A DNA stretch of 14,782 nucleotides from Lachnospiraceae bacterium UBA7054 (GTDB taxonomy: Bacteria; Bacillota; Clostridia; Lachnospirales; Lachnospiraceae): positions 1 to 14,782 of the forward strand of contig DLAF01000055.1 of the NCBI GenBank assembly GCA_002492725.1. The letters run 5' to 3'. Both the position numbers and the translations under genes were made by a program. Positions 1 to 5,818 of the stretch are shown one piece after another (the first letter of the stretch is position 1; the number at the start of each line of letters is the position of its first letter). The notes beneath the pieces were generated by a model. The model worked only from the letters and a program-made list of their open reading frames with translations. It was not told the origin of the DNA and ran no database searches.

Positions 1-86
1 CGCGCATAAGCAGAGTCAGAAGATGACAAGACTAACTGAGGCAGCTTATGCGTGTTAAGCCCATTTTGAGTCCCGTTTAAGGGACT
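1..86. repeat. nested inverted repeats at left edge
   Basis: CGCGCATAAGC (1-11) pairs with GCTTATGCGTG (44-54), nine perfect pairs plus a G-T wobble at the outer end. Inside it AGTC (14-17) can pair with GACT (31-34). A second small hairpin follows, AGTCCC (69-74) with GGGACT (81-86). There is no T-run behind either stem, so they are poor intrinsic terminators. They could be the 3' end of a structured RNA or of a gene that lies left of the window. Only the complementarity is seen; the role is unknown. Confidence 0.4.
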
Positions 87-193
87 TATAAAGTGCTATA
101 GTGGATTCAACAGGTTAGTACATCGGACGGTCGGTTCTGATTAGATACGATTTGAAAAGAGGTATCGTAATCTCAACAAAGGGGGTGCTGCGA

Positions 194-271
194 ATGAGAT
201 GGGGGTTTGGCATGATCACGGCGCTGTTGATTTTAGCGTCTTCGCTGAGTGTAGGCATAACAGTGATGTAA
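194..271 (+). CDS. possible 25-residue hydrophobic peptide
   Basis: A short frame starts at ATG 194 and stops at TAA 269-271. The peptide begins MRWGFGMITALLILASS and ends in GITVM, so nearly all of it could form one membrane-spanning helix or a signal-like segment. The start has a strong ribosome site: AAAGGGGGTG at 178-187, six bases before the ATG. A hairpin (TACGAT 146-151 with ATCGTA 164-169) lies just upstream. An extended -10-like TGCTATAGT at 94-102 is a weak candidate promoter. It ends 18 bases before the -35 box of the LexA promoter, so that promoter does not transcribe it. I do not recognise a family. It could be a real small membrane peptide, a leader peptide, or a chance frame. 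Confidence 0.35.
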   Translation: MRWGFGMITALLILASSLSVGITVM

Positions 272-289
272 AGCTTTTTGACAGACGGG

Positions 290-318
290 TTGACAAAATA
301 GAACGTTTGTTCTATACT
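290..318 (+). promoter_or_regulatory. promoter of the DUF1653-nucleotidase-mutY cluster
   Basis: TTGACA at 290-295 and TATACT at 313-318 are separated by exactly 17 bases, a near-consensus sigma-A promoter. The predicted start of transcription is about 325, giving a leader of roughly 95 bases before the ATG at 421. A LexA box fills the end of the spacer and a second covers the predicted start site, so LexA would block RNA polymerase directly. Confidence 0.8.
301..312 (+). promoter_or_regulatory. LexA (SOS) box 1
   Basis: GAACGTTTGTTC is a perfect match to the Firmicute LexA/DinR core GAAC-N4-GTTC, with A and T flanks that extend the palindrome to AGAAC-N4-GTTCT. It sits between the -35 and -10 boxes. 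Confidence 0.85.
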
Positions 319-324
319 AAAAGA

Positions 325-336
325 GAACAAATGTTC
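325..336 (+). promoter_or_regulatory. LexA (SOS) box 2
   Basis: GAACAAATGTTC is a second perfect GAAC-N4-GTTC site, again flanked by A and T. It lies 24 bases after box 1 (centre to centre, a little over two helical turns) and overlaps the predicted transcription start. Paired boxes on one promoter suggest tight repression. Confidence 0.85.
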
Positions 337-420
337 TACGCGCTCCGCGAAGAGAAAGGAATGACAATTGGACATTTTGGGATTATACTAATAGAGAACA
401 ATTGAGAAAAGGAGATTCCT

Positions 421-936
421 ATGAGACATAATCCCAGACCACAGGAGATGTACAGACATTTTAAGGGTAATCTGTATCAGATCAGATGTCTTGCAAAGCA
501 CAGCGAGACGGAAGAGCTGATGGTGGTTTACCAGCAGATGTACGAGCCTTTCGAGACATATGTGCGCCCGCTTTCCATGTTTATGGATGAGGTTGACCGG
601 GCGAAATATCCTGATGCAGGACAGAAATACCGCTTTGCCCTCCTTGGCGAAGAAGATGAGGAGAGTTTGGAAACGGTTGAGAAGCAGCTGACGGATGAAA
701 ATGGCGAACAAATAAATATTGATCCTCTGGTGTTGGAGTTCCTCGATGCGGGCTCCTATGAAGAGCGGCTTACGATCCTTGATTCACTTCATAGCAGGAT
801 TACGGATGATATGATAAATACCATGGCGGTGTCCGTAGATCTGGAGATCAAGGAAGGCGAGATAGAAGACAGATACGCGGAGCTTAGAAACTGTCTGCTT
901 ACCTTTGAGCGGTATGAATGTAACAGACTGAGATAA
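421..936 (+). CDS. DUF1653 domain protein, predicted SOS-regulated
   Basis: A protein of 171 residues. Residues about 9-62 match the DUF1653 pattern: the YRHFKGNLYQI opening, then KHSETEELMVVYQQMY, then VRPLSMFMDEV. DUF1653 is a small beta-rich domain of unknown function. The remaining ~100 residues are acidic and probably helical, with no family I recognise; most DUF1653 proteins are shorter, so this is an extended form. The start is set by AAAAGGAG six bases before ATG 421. It is the first gene behind the double LexA-box promoter and is followed 44 bases later by a 5'-nucleotidase and then mutY. From context I infer a role in the response to DNA damage, but nothing in the sequence shows a reaction. 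Gene call firm, function unknown. Confidence 0.85.
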   Translation: MRHNPRPQEMYRHFKGNLYQIRCLAKHSETEELMVVYQQMYEPFETYVRPLSMFMDEVDRAKYPDAGQKYRFALLGEEDEESLETVEKQLTDENGEQINIDPLVLEFLDAGSYEERLTILDSLHSRITDDMINTMAVSVDLEIKEGEIEDRYAELRNCLLTFERYECNRLR

Positions 937-942
937 GGCGCA

Positions 943-980
943 AAAGCCCCTGCCGGAGAGATCACGGACGGGGGTGCTTT
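943..980 (+). promoter_or_regulatory. hairpin covering the nucleotidase ribosome site
   Basis: AAAGCCCC (943-950) pairs with GGGGTGCTTT (971-980) with one bulged T, and CCG (953-955) can pair with CGG (965-967) inside it. The right arm contains the GGGGGTG ribosome site of the next gene, whose ATG is at 981. The same stem is followed by a few Ts, so it also resembles a weak terminator. It could lower translation of the second gene relative to the first. Pairing is seen, the effect is inferred. Confidence 0.45.
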
Positions 981-1922
981 ATGGCTTACGATCTGGAAAA
1001 CAAACTCGTGGTGGGCGTTTCATCCCGCACATTATTTGACCTGACATTTGAAAACAAGATATTCGAGGAGGAGGGCGTGGAGGCCTACAGCCGTTATCAG
1101 GTGGAGCACGAAGATGAGCTGCTTCGCCCGGGGCCGGGATTTCCTCTGGTGCGGGCACTCTTAAATCTGAATGAGCTGCCGGGCCGGGAGGGTTCCGTTG
1201 AGGTCATTATCATGTCCAGAAACAGTCCGGACACGTCCTTGCGGGTTTTTAAGGCAATTGAACATTACGGACTTCGTATCAGCAGGGCGGTGCTTGCGGG
1301 CGGGTCATCCCTCGCACCCTATCTCTCGGCGTTTAAGACAGATCTTTTCCTGTCGGCCTGCGAAGACGATGTGCAGCGGGCGATTGACTCGAATATCGCG
1401 GCAGGCATCATCTGTACGGAGGGTATGACGACCTACGACTGCGAACATCAGATCAGACAGATCAGGATCGCTTTCGACGGTGACGCGGTGCTTTTTTCGG
1501 ATGAGTCCGAGCGGATTTTTCAGGAGCAGGGCCTGGAGGCCTTTGAGGAGAACGAGAGGCGGAATGCGAATAACCCTCTGCAGGCGGGACCCTTTGCGAA
1601 ATTTTTAAAAACCCTCTCCAGACTGCAAAAGGATTATCCCGGGGAGGAGATGCCGATCAGGACGGCTCTGGTCACGACCAGATGCGCACCGGCGCACGAG
1701 CGCGTCATTCGCACGCTGAGGGCCTGGGATGTGCGGATCGACGAGGTATTCTTTTTGGGCGGGATCCGAAAGAAGGATGTACTGCAGGCCTTTGGCGCAC
1801 ATATCTTTTTTGACGATCAGCCCGCGCATACGCTTCCGGCCTCCGAAGTGGTCCCCTCAGCCAGAGTTCCCTATCGGAACCGGGAGAGGATACAGGAAAT
1901 TGAGGAGAAAGACAGCAGTTAA
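981..1922 (+). CDS. cytosolic 5'-nucleotidase, cN-I-like (PF06189)
   Basis: A protein of 313 residues resembling animal cytosolic 5'-nucleotidase IA along its whole length. Seen motifs: VGVSSRTLFDL with KIFEEEGVEAY near residues 12-36, LRPGPGFPLVRALLNLN near 48-64, the FDGDAVLFSDESE block near 165-177, and IFFDDQPAH near 276-284. Family enzymes are HAD-like and remove phosphate from nucleoside monophosphates, AMP especially, in the cytoplasm. No signal peptide is present. The start at ATG 981 follows a GGGGGTG ribosome site that can be folded into a hairpin. It sits 44 bases after the DUF1653 gene and 14 bases before mutY. In this SOS-type cluster it may clear nucleotides released by repair or adjust pools, which is inference. 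Substrate preference cannot be read from the sequence. Confidence 0.88.
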   Translation: MAYDLENKLVVGVSSRTLFDLTFENKIFEEEGVEAYSRYQVEHEDELLRPGPGFPLVRALLNLNELPGREGSVEVIIMSRNSPDTSLRVFKAIEHYGLRISRAVLAGGSSLAPYLSAFKTDLFLSACEDDVQRAIDSNIAAGIICTEGMTTYDCEHQIRQIRIAFDGDAVLFSDESERIFQEQGLEAFEENERRNANNPLQAGPFAKFLKTLSRLQKDYPGEEMPIRTALVTTRCAPAHERVIRTLRAWDVRIDEVFFLGGIRKKDVLQAFGAHIFFDDQPAHTLPASEVVPSARVPYRNRERIQEIEEKDSS

Positions 1923-1936
1923 AGGATAGCAGAATT

Positions 1937-3085
1937 ATGAAAAACAAAGAGACAGCAGATACGGAGCCGATGGCAGATACACAAACGCCGGCAGCGGAGG
2001 AACTGACAGACAGGATCGTGGAACCGCTGCTTGCCTGGTACGATCGGGGCAGGCGCATTCTGCCCTGGCGGGAAGAACCGACGCCTTATCATGTCTGGCT
2101 TTCTGAGATCATGCTGCAGCAGACCAGGGTGGAGGCGGTGAAACCTTACTATGACCGCTTTTTGCAGGCGCTTCCCGATGTGGAGAGCCTTGCGCATGTG
2201 GAGGAGGAGCGGCTCTTAAAGCTGTGGGAGGGCCTCGGCTATTATAATCGGGCCAGAAATCTGAAAAAAGCGGCGCAGACCGTGATGGAAGAGTATGGCG
2301 GCCGGATGCCGGGGGAGTACGAGGCTCTTTTGTCTCTCTCGGGGATCGGCAGCTATACGGCAGGTGCAATTGCTTCCATCGCCTTCGGGAAAGCTTATCC
2401 TGCGGTGGACGGCAACGTACTGCGTATTCTGTCCAGACTGCGCGCGGACGGCAGGGATATTCTGGATGCCAAAGTAAAAAAGGCCGTGGAGGCGGAGCTT
2501 ATTTGCGTGATACCGAAAGACCGCCCCGGCGATTTCAATCAGGCGTTGATGGAGCTGGGAGCTACGGTGTGCATTCCCAACGGTGCGCCCAAATGCGGGA
2601 TTTGTCCATGGGAAGCATTCTGCAGGGCGAGACAGGAAGGCAGGATGGCCGAGTTTCCGAAAAAGGCGAAAAAAAAGCCCAGAAGTATCGAGGAGAGGAC
2701 GATACTGGTGATACAGGATGCAGAGCGGATCGCATTGTGCAAGAGGCCAAACAGGGGACTGCTTGCTGGAATGTATGAGTTCCCTTCTCTGGAGGGACAC
2801 TGCAAAGAGAGGCAGGTCGCTTCCTATCTGAAAGAGCTTGGTCTTTCCCCTATCAGGATCAGGGAACTGCCCCCGGCAAAGCATATCTTTACGCATAAGG
2901 AATGGCATATGATTGGCTACCTGGTCAGGGTGGACGAGCTGGCGGGCATGGAGACGGGAGAAATGGCGCAGCCGTTTGTTTTTGTCGAGCCGGAAGAAAC
3001 CAGGACTGCCTATCCGATTCCCTCTGCGTTTGCGGCTTACGCTGGGCAGGTGGAGATAGGAAGGAAGAACAAAAAGAGTAGATAG
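1937..3085 (+). CDS. mutY: A/G-specific adenine glycosylase MutY
   Basis: A protein of 382 residues, normal for MutY. It removes adenine mispaired with 8-oxoguanine in base-excision repair. Seen: the catalytic Glu57 in SEIMLQQT; the helix-hairpin-helix LSGIGSYTAGAIASIAF near 134-150 with Tyr140; catalytic Asp158 in PAVDGNV. The Glu-Asp and Tyr-Asp spacings (101 and 18) equal those of Bacillus-type MutY. The 4Fe-4S ligands are Cys212, 220, 223 and 229, with seven rather than the usual six residues in the first gap. The C-terminal ~120 residues resemble the Nudix-like 8-oxoG recognition domain (CKRPNRGLLAGMYEFP, then KHIFTHKEWHM). The start has AAAGGA ten bases upstream. It lies 14 bases after the nucleotidase gene, so it is probably co-transcribed from the LexA promoter. 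Confidence 0.97.
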   Translation: MKNKETADTEPMADTQTPAAEELTDRIVEPLLAWYDRGRRILPWREEPTPYHVWLSEIMLQQTRVEAVKPYYDRFLQALPDVESLAHVEEERLLKLWEGLGYYNRARNLKKAAQTVMEEYGGRMPGEYEALLSLSGIGSYTAGAIASIAFGKAYPAVDGNVLRILSRLRADGRDILDAKVKKAVEAELICVIPKDRPGDFNQALMELGATVCIPNGAPKCGICPWEAFCRARQEGRMAEFPKKAKKKPRSIEERTILVIQDAERIALCKRPNRGLLAGMYEFPSLEGHCKERQVASYLKELGLSPIRIRELPPAKHIFTHKEWHMIGYLVRVDELAGMETGEMAQPFVFVEPEETRTAYPIPSAFAAYAGQVEIGRKNKKSR

Positions 3086-3131
3086 AAAAATCTTTAAGAG
3101 ATTAAAAAATAAGAAAAACATAAGAAAACGG

Positions 3132-3162
3132 TCAACATTTCAGACGGTTATTGTGATAAAAT
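3132..3162 (+). promoter_or_regulatory. candidate promoter for the glycosyltransferase
   Basis: TCAACA at 3132-3137 and GATAAA at 3155-3160 are 17 bases apart, with TG before the -10 (TTGTGATAAAAT). It lies in the AT-rich gap after mutY and about 50 bases before the glycosyltransferase start. The -35 box is only a partial match. Confidence 0.45.
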
Positions 3163-3213
3163 GGCAGGGTAAGTTGACGGAAGATCAGATGAGAAAGGTT
3201 TGGACGGTTTGAT

Positions 3214-4239
3214 ATGAAATTATTATCTGTGGCAGTACCCTGTTATAATTCGCAGGCTTATATGGAGAAGTGCATTGATTCGCTGCTTGTGGGCGGTGAG
3301 GACGTGGAGATTTTGATCGTGGACGATGGCTCTACCGACAGGACGGGGGAAATCGCGGATTCTTATGAGAAACGCTATCCCTCTATTGTCAGGGTGATCC
3401 ATAAGGAAAATGGAGGACACGGCTCTGCCGTAAACACCGGACTAGACCATGCTGCAGGGCTTTACTATAAGGTGGTGGACAGCGACGACTGGGTGAAGGA
3501 GAGCGCTTATCGGAAAATTCTCGATACTCTGCGGGATATCGTTGCGGGCGGCGAAAAACTGGATATGCTGATCAGCAATTTCGTCTATGAGAAGGAGGGT
3601 GCAAAAAAGCATAAAGTGATGAAGTATCATCATGCTTTGCCGCAGGATCGAATCTTTGGCTGGAATGAGGTAAAGCATTTCCACAAGGGACAGTATATTC
3701 TCATGCATTCCGTGATCTTTCGCACGAAGCTTTTGCGGGAATGTGAATTGAGACTTCCGGAGAATACCTTTTATGTGGACAATCTCTTTGTATTTGAGCC
3801 GCTTCCTTTTGTAAAAAACATGTATTATCTGGATGTGAATTTTTACCGCTATTATATCGGCAGGGAGGGACAGTCTGTAAACGAGGAGGTCATGATCGGC
3901 AGGATTGACCAGCAAATCAGGGTCAATATGCGCATGATAGATTATCTCGTAGAAAAGAAGGCAAAAATCTACGGGAAGCGAAAACTCAAGAGATATATGA
4001 TAAATTATCTGGAGATCATCACAGTTATCTCCTCTATTATGCTCATCCGTTCCGGTACGGAGGAGAGTCTGGAAAAAAAGGCACAGCTTTGGGAATACAT
4101 CAGACAAATGGATTTGGGGCTGTTCATCCGACTCCGTTACGGCGTTTTGGGAAATTCCATGAATCTTCCCGGAAAGGGAGGAAGAAAGATTTCTGTGGAG
4201 GGGTATCGTATCTGCAGACGGTTCTTTCAGTTTAATTGA
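3214..4239 (+). CDS. glycosyltransferase family 2
   Basis: A protein of 341 residues with a GT-A fold N-terminus: SVAVPCYNSQAYMEKCIDSL opens the domain, VDDGSTD at 36-42 binds the nucleotide-sugar, NGGHGSAVNTGL follows at 66-77, and DSDD at 89-92 is the metal-binding DXD-type motif. The C-terminal half (FYVDNLFVFEPLPFVKNMYYLD and on) has the usual acceptor-side pattern of Firmicute GT2 proteins. No membrane segment is obvious, so it probably works at the inner face of the membrane on a wall, capsule or lipid glycan. Donor and acceptor cannot be told. The ribosome site is weak (GAGAAAGG about 16 bases upstream). The stop overlaps the widest possible reading of the next gene, but base composition changes sharply there. 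Confidence 0.93.
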   Translation: MKLLSVAVPCYNSQAYMEKCIDSLLVGGEDVEILIVDDGSTDRTGEIADSYEKRYPSIVRVIHKENGGHGSAVNTGLDHAAGLYYKVVDSDDWVKESAYRKILDTLRDIVAGGEKLDMLISNFVYEKEGAKKHKVMKYHHALPQDRIFGWNEVKHFHKGQYILMHSVIFRTKLLRECELRLPENTFYVDNLFVFEPLPFVKNMYYLDVNFYRYYIGREGQSVNEEVMIGRIDQQIRVNMRMIDYLVEKKAKIYGKRKLKRYMINYLEIITVISSIMLIRSGTEESLEKKAQLWEYIRQMDLGLFIRLRYGVLGNSMNLPGKGGRKISVEGYRICRRFFQFN

Positions 4240-4271
4240 GGCGGATGACAGGAACGAGAGTGAAAAATGGG

Positions 4272-4493
4272 ATGACGATAGAATTGAAATGGGAAAGAGG
4301 ATTTAAAATTAAAGTTGAGAAAAATAATAACGAAGTTTTGATTTCAGCAAACAAAGAGGGACTGATTTCGCTGGCTAATCATTTACTGACTTTATCGCAG
4401 GATGAAATAATAGAAGGAGCGCACATTCATCTTGATGAGTATAATTCTTTAGAAGAAAATTCTTTGGATATCGTAATTGAAAAAACAGTGTAG
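4272..4493 (+). CDS. Imm32-like immunity protein (tentative)
   Basis: About 73 residues if ATG 4272 is the start (MTIELKWERGFKIKVEK). The frame is open from TTG 4236, with other possible starts at ATG 4245 and GTG 4260; none has a strong ribosome site. The conserved-looking core is ISANKEGLISLANHLLTL followed by HIHLDEYNSLEENS and a closing IVIEK strand. I associate this pattern with the Imm32 family of polymorphic-toxin immunity proteins, from memory and without a search. The gene is clearly more AT-rich than its neighbours, as expected for an acquired orphan immunity gene; no toxin gene is next to it. It lies directly after the glycosyltransferase and before a palindromic element. That a gene is here is likely; its function is tentative. 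Confidence 0.6.
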   Translation: MTIELKWERGFKIKVEKNNNEVLISANKEGLISLANHLLTLSQDEIIEGAHIHLDEYNSLEENSLDIVIEKTV

Positions 4494-4594
4494 ATGACAA
4501 AAATTTGTATGAGATTGATTGCAAATATTGTGGCAAAATGATAGGTGATTGCGAGACTCATCTCAGCGTAAAAATAATTGTACACATAGCATAA
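4493..4594 (+). pseudogene. truncated Cys-rich reading frame, possible gene remnant
   Basis: Directly after the Imm32-like stop, another frame reads DDKNLYEIDCKYCGKMIG and then DCETHLS before running into the left arm of the palindromic element and stopping at TAA 4592-4594. There is no ATG and no ribosome site at its left end; a TGA closes the frame at 4478. The CKYCG pair looks like a zinc-ribbon or knuckle. It may be what is left of a small gene cut by the palindromic element, or a frame-shifted tail of the neighbour. I do not recognise the family, and a chance frame cannot be excluded at about 34 codons. Confidence 0.3.
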
Positions 4595-4709
4595 TCATAA
4601 GCAGACCCTTGAAGGACGCCGGTACTTGGCGAGGTCCTTTTGAGCCTAGTACCGTTGCGTCCGGAATGGAGCGAAAGCGTGTCTGCGTTGTTATGCTATG
4701 TGTACAATT
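4576..4709. repeat. 134-bp palindromic element (MITE-like or structured RNA)
   Basis: AATTGTACACATAGCATAA (4576-4594) is perfectly complementary to 4691-4709. Inside it GCAGAC (4601-4606) pairs with GTCTGC (4681-4686), GGACGC (4614-4619) with GCGTCC (4657-4662), and GGTACTTGGC (4621-4630) with GCCTAGTACC (4644-4653) apart from one T-T mismatch. The stems nest in order, so the whole element can fold into one long rod with short internal loops and a side GCGAAAGC. No transposase and no clear target duplication are seen. The ends are AT-rich and the core GC-rich, unlike the coding DNA around it. It may be a non-autonomous mobile element or a structured RNA, and it could act as a terminator for the leftward PAP2 gene. 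The 12-mer ACATAGCATAAT recurs at 5718-5729. Confidence 0.75.
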
Positions 4710-4730
4710 TCAACAACCATGTCTAAATTT

Positions 4731-5471
4731 TTATACCAGCGTACCCGGTTTGCGTTTGTGCCTGCGCCTCAGGCTGTGATAAAAATTAATCAGTATATCG
4801 GAGCGGTATACCACGCCGTACATGACAGCCGCCATGATGAAGGCTGTCGTTACATCGAATAAAGAGTGCTGCTTGATGAACACTGTCGATAAGATGATGG
4901 AGACGCATAGGATAAAGGATCCGATGCGGATGCCCCGTTTCTTTTCCAGGCGTGCACTTTTCATAACGGCAATGTGACAGCCGAGTGAATTGTACACATG
5001 GATGCTCGGCCAAAGGTTTGTCGGTGTATCCGTTCTGTATAGTGCAGCTACCAGTCCGGTGAAGATATTTTCACGCGGCATCACAGCGGGGCGCAGATCG
5101 TGGCCGTTTGGCCAGATCGTGCTGATGATCAAAAAGACCGTCATCCCGGTAAAAAGGAAGGTGCAGGTTCTGAAATAGTCGTCTCGATCCTTAAAGAAGA
5201 AATAGAGGACGACCACCGCTACATAGGCGAACCACAGCAGATAAGGGACGACGAACACCTCGCAGAAGGGAATGTAATCGTCCGGTCTTACATGGATCAG
5301 GTGGTAGCGGCTTGTTGTTGTCACATTCCGCTCCAGCCAGGCAAACCATTGCATATAAACGAGACCGTAAAGCAGAAGCGGCACTGCGTGCCGATATTTA
5401 TTGTAATATAAGCGGCAGATCCTGAAAAAGGATCGCGGTGCCTCTTTTTTCTGAATGATCTGTTTCTCCAT
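4731..5471 (-). CDS. PAP2-superfamily membrane phosphatase-like protein
   Basis: About 246 residues from ATG at 5469-5471, which has GCGAGG about eleven bases upstream; an alternative ATG at 5511-5513 adds 14 residues but its GAGG touches the start codon. Several hydrophobic segments are visible (AVPLLLYGLVYMQWF, VVPYLLWFAYVAVVVLYFF, TGMTVFLIISTIW, IGSFILCVSIILSTVF, FIMAAVMYGVVY). PAP2-type motifs follow in order: HDLRPAVMP, then PSIHVYNS (the PSGH-type site), then KQHSLFDV with the paired His and Asp. Such proteins dephosphorylate or transfer lipid- or inositol-linked phosphates at the membrane, and the spacing is closest to the inositolphosphotransferase-like branch. A polar RRRHKRK tail ends the protein. 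It has its own leftward promoter. Substrate unknown. Confidence 0.85.
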   Translation of the reverse strand: MEKQIIQKKEAPRSFFRICRLYYNKYRHAVPLLLYGLVYMQWFAWLERNVTTTSRYHLIHVRPDDYIPFCEVFVVPYLLWFAYVAVVVLYFFFKDRDDYFRTCTFLFTGMTVFLIISTIWPNGHDLRPAVMPRENIFTGLVAALYRTDTPTNLWPSIHVYNSLGCHIAVMKSARLEKKRGIRIGSFILCVSIILSTVFIKQHSLFDVTTAFIMAAVMYGVVYRSDILINFYHSLRRRHKRKPGTLV

Positions 5472-5565
5472 AAGAGTGACAACCTCGCTAAAATCATTTA
5501 AAATAGGTAGCATCCTCTATGATAGAGCATCTTACCCACTACTATTTGCTCATTTACTTCACTTT

Positions 5566-5593
5566 ATATTATCAGATTAATGGAAAAAGTCAA
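5566..5593 (-). promoter_or_regulatory. leftward promoter for the PAP2 gene
   Basis: On the minus strand TTGACT (5588-5593) and TAATAT (5566-5571) are 16 bases apart. The predicted leader crosses a small palindrome near 5516-5530 (CTCTA-TGA-TAGAG) just before the start codon. AATTCCAT occurs twice upstream (5600-5607 and 5621-5628, 21 bases apart), which could be a regulator site; that is only a guess. Confidence 0.6.
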
Positions 5594-5710
5594 AATAAGA
5601 ATTCCATAAAGTTTTCTTAAAATTCCATTAAAAGTTATCCATAATGACAAAGATGTGTGCCAGAGAGGCATTTTTATTAAGACTTCCTTAAGAAATGTCA
5701 TAAATTTTAA

Positions 5711-5739
5711 TTGCAATACATAGCATAATACCTTATAAT
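5711..5739 (+). promoter_or_regulatory. glyA promoter
   Basis: TTGCAA at 5711-5716 and TATAAT at 5734-5739 are 17 bases apart, in an AT-rich gap with no other gene. The predicted leader of about 75 bases to ATG 5819 is too short for a known riboswitch and shows none. The rest of the 5472-5818 gap holds the divergent PAP2 promoter and otherwise AT-rich sequence. Confidence 0.75.
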
Positions 5740-5818
5740 ATTGTTTTGATATTTCCCTATAGTGATATCTGTGGGGATAACGGCAAAGTCAACCATTTTG
5801 AAAGGCAGGATAAGAGGA

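Noticed and set aside
199..405. 68-residue frame over the LexA promoter
   Set aside because: It runs through the promoter and both LexA boxes, has no family resemblance, and its upstream ribosome site fits ATG 194 in another frame better.
3089..3103. Possible terminator after mutY (AATCT-N5-AGATT)
   Set aside because: Only a five-pair AT-rich stem and no T-run on the plus strand; too weak to call.
5718..5729. 12-mer ACATAGCATAAT shared with the palindromic element
   Set aside because: A 12-base match is expected by chance several times in a window of this size, and here it lies in the spacer of the glyA promoter without the rest of the element.
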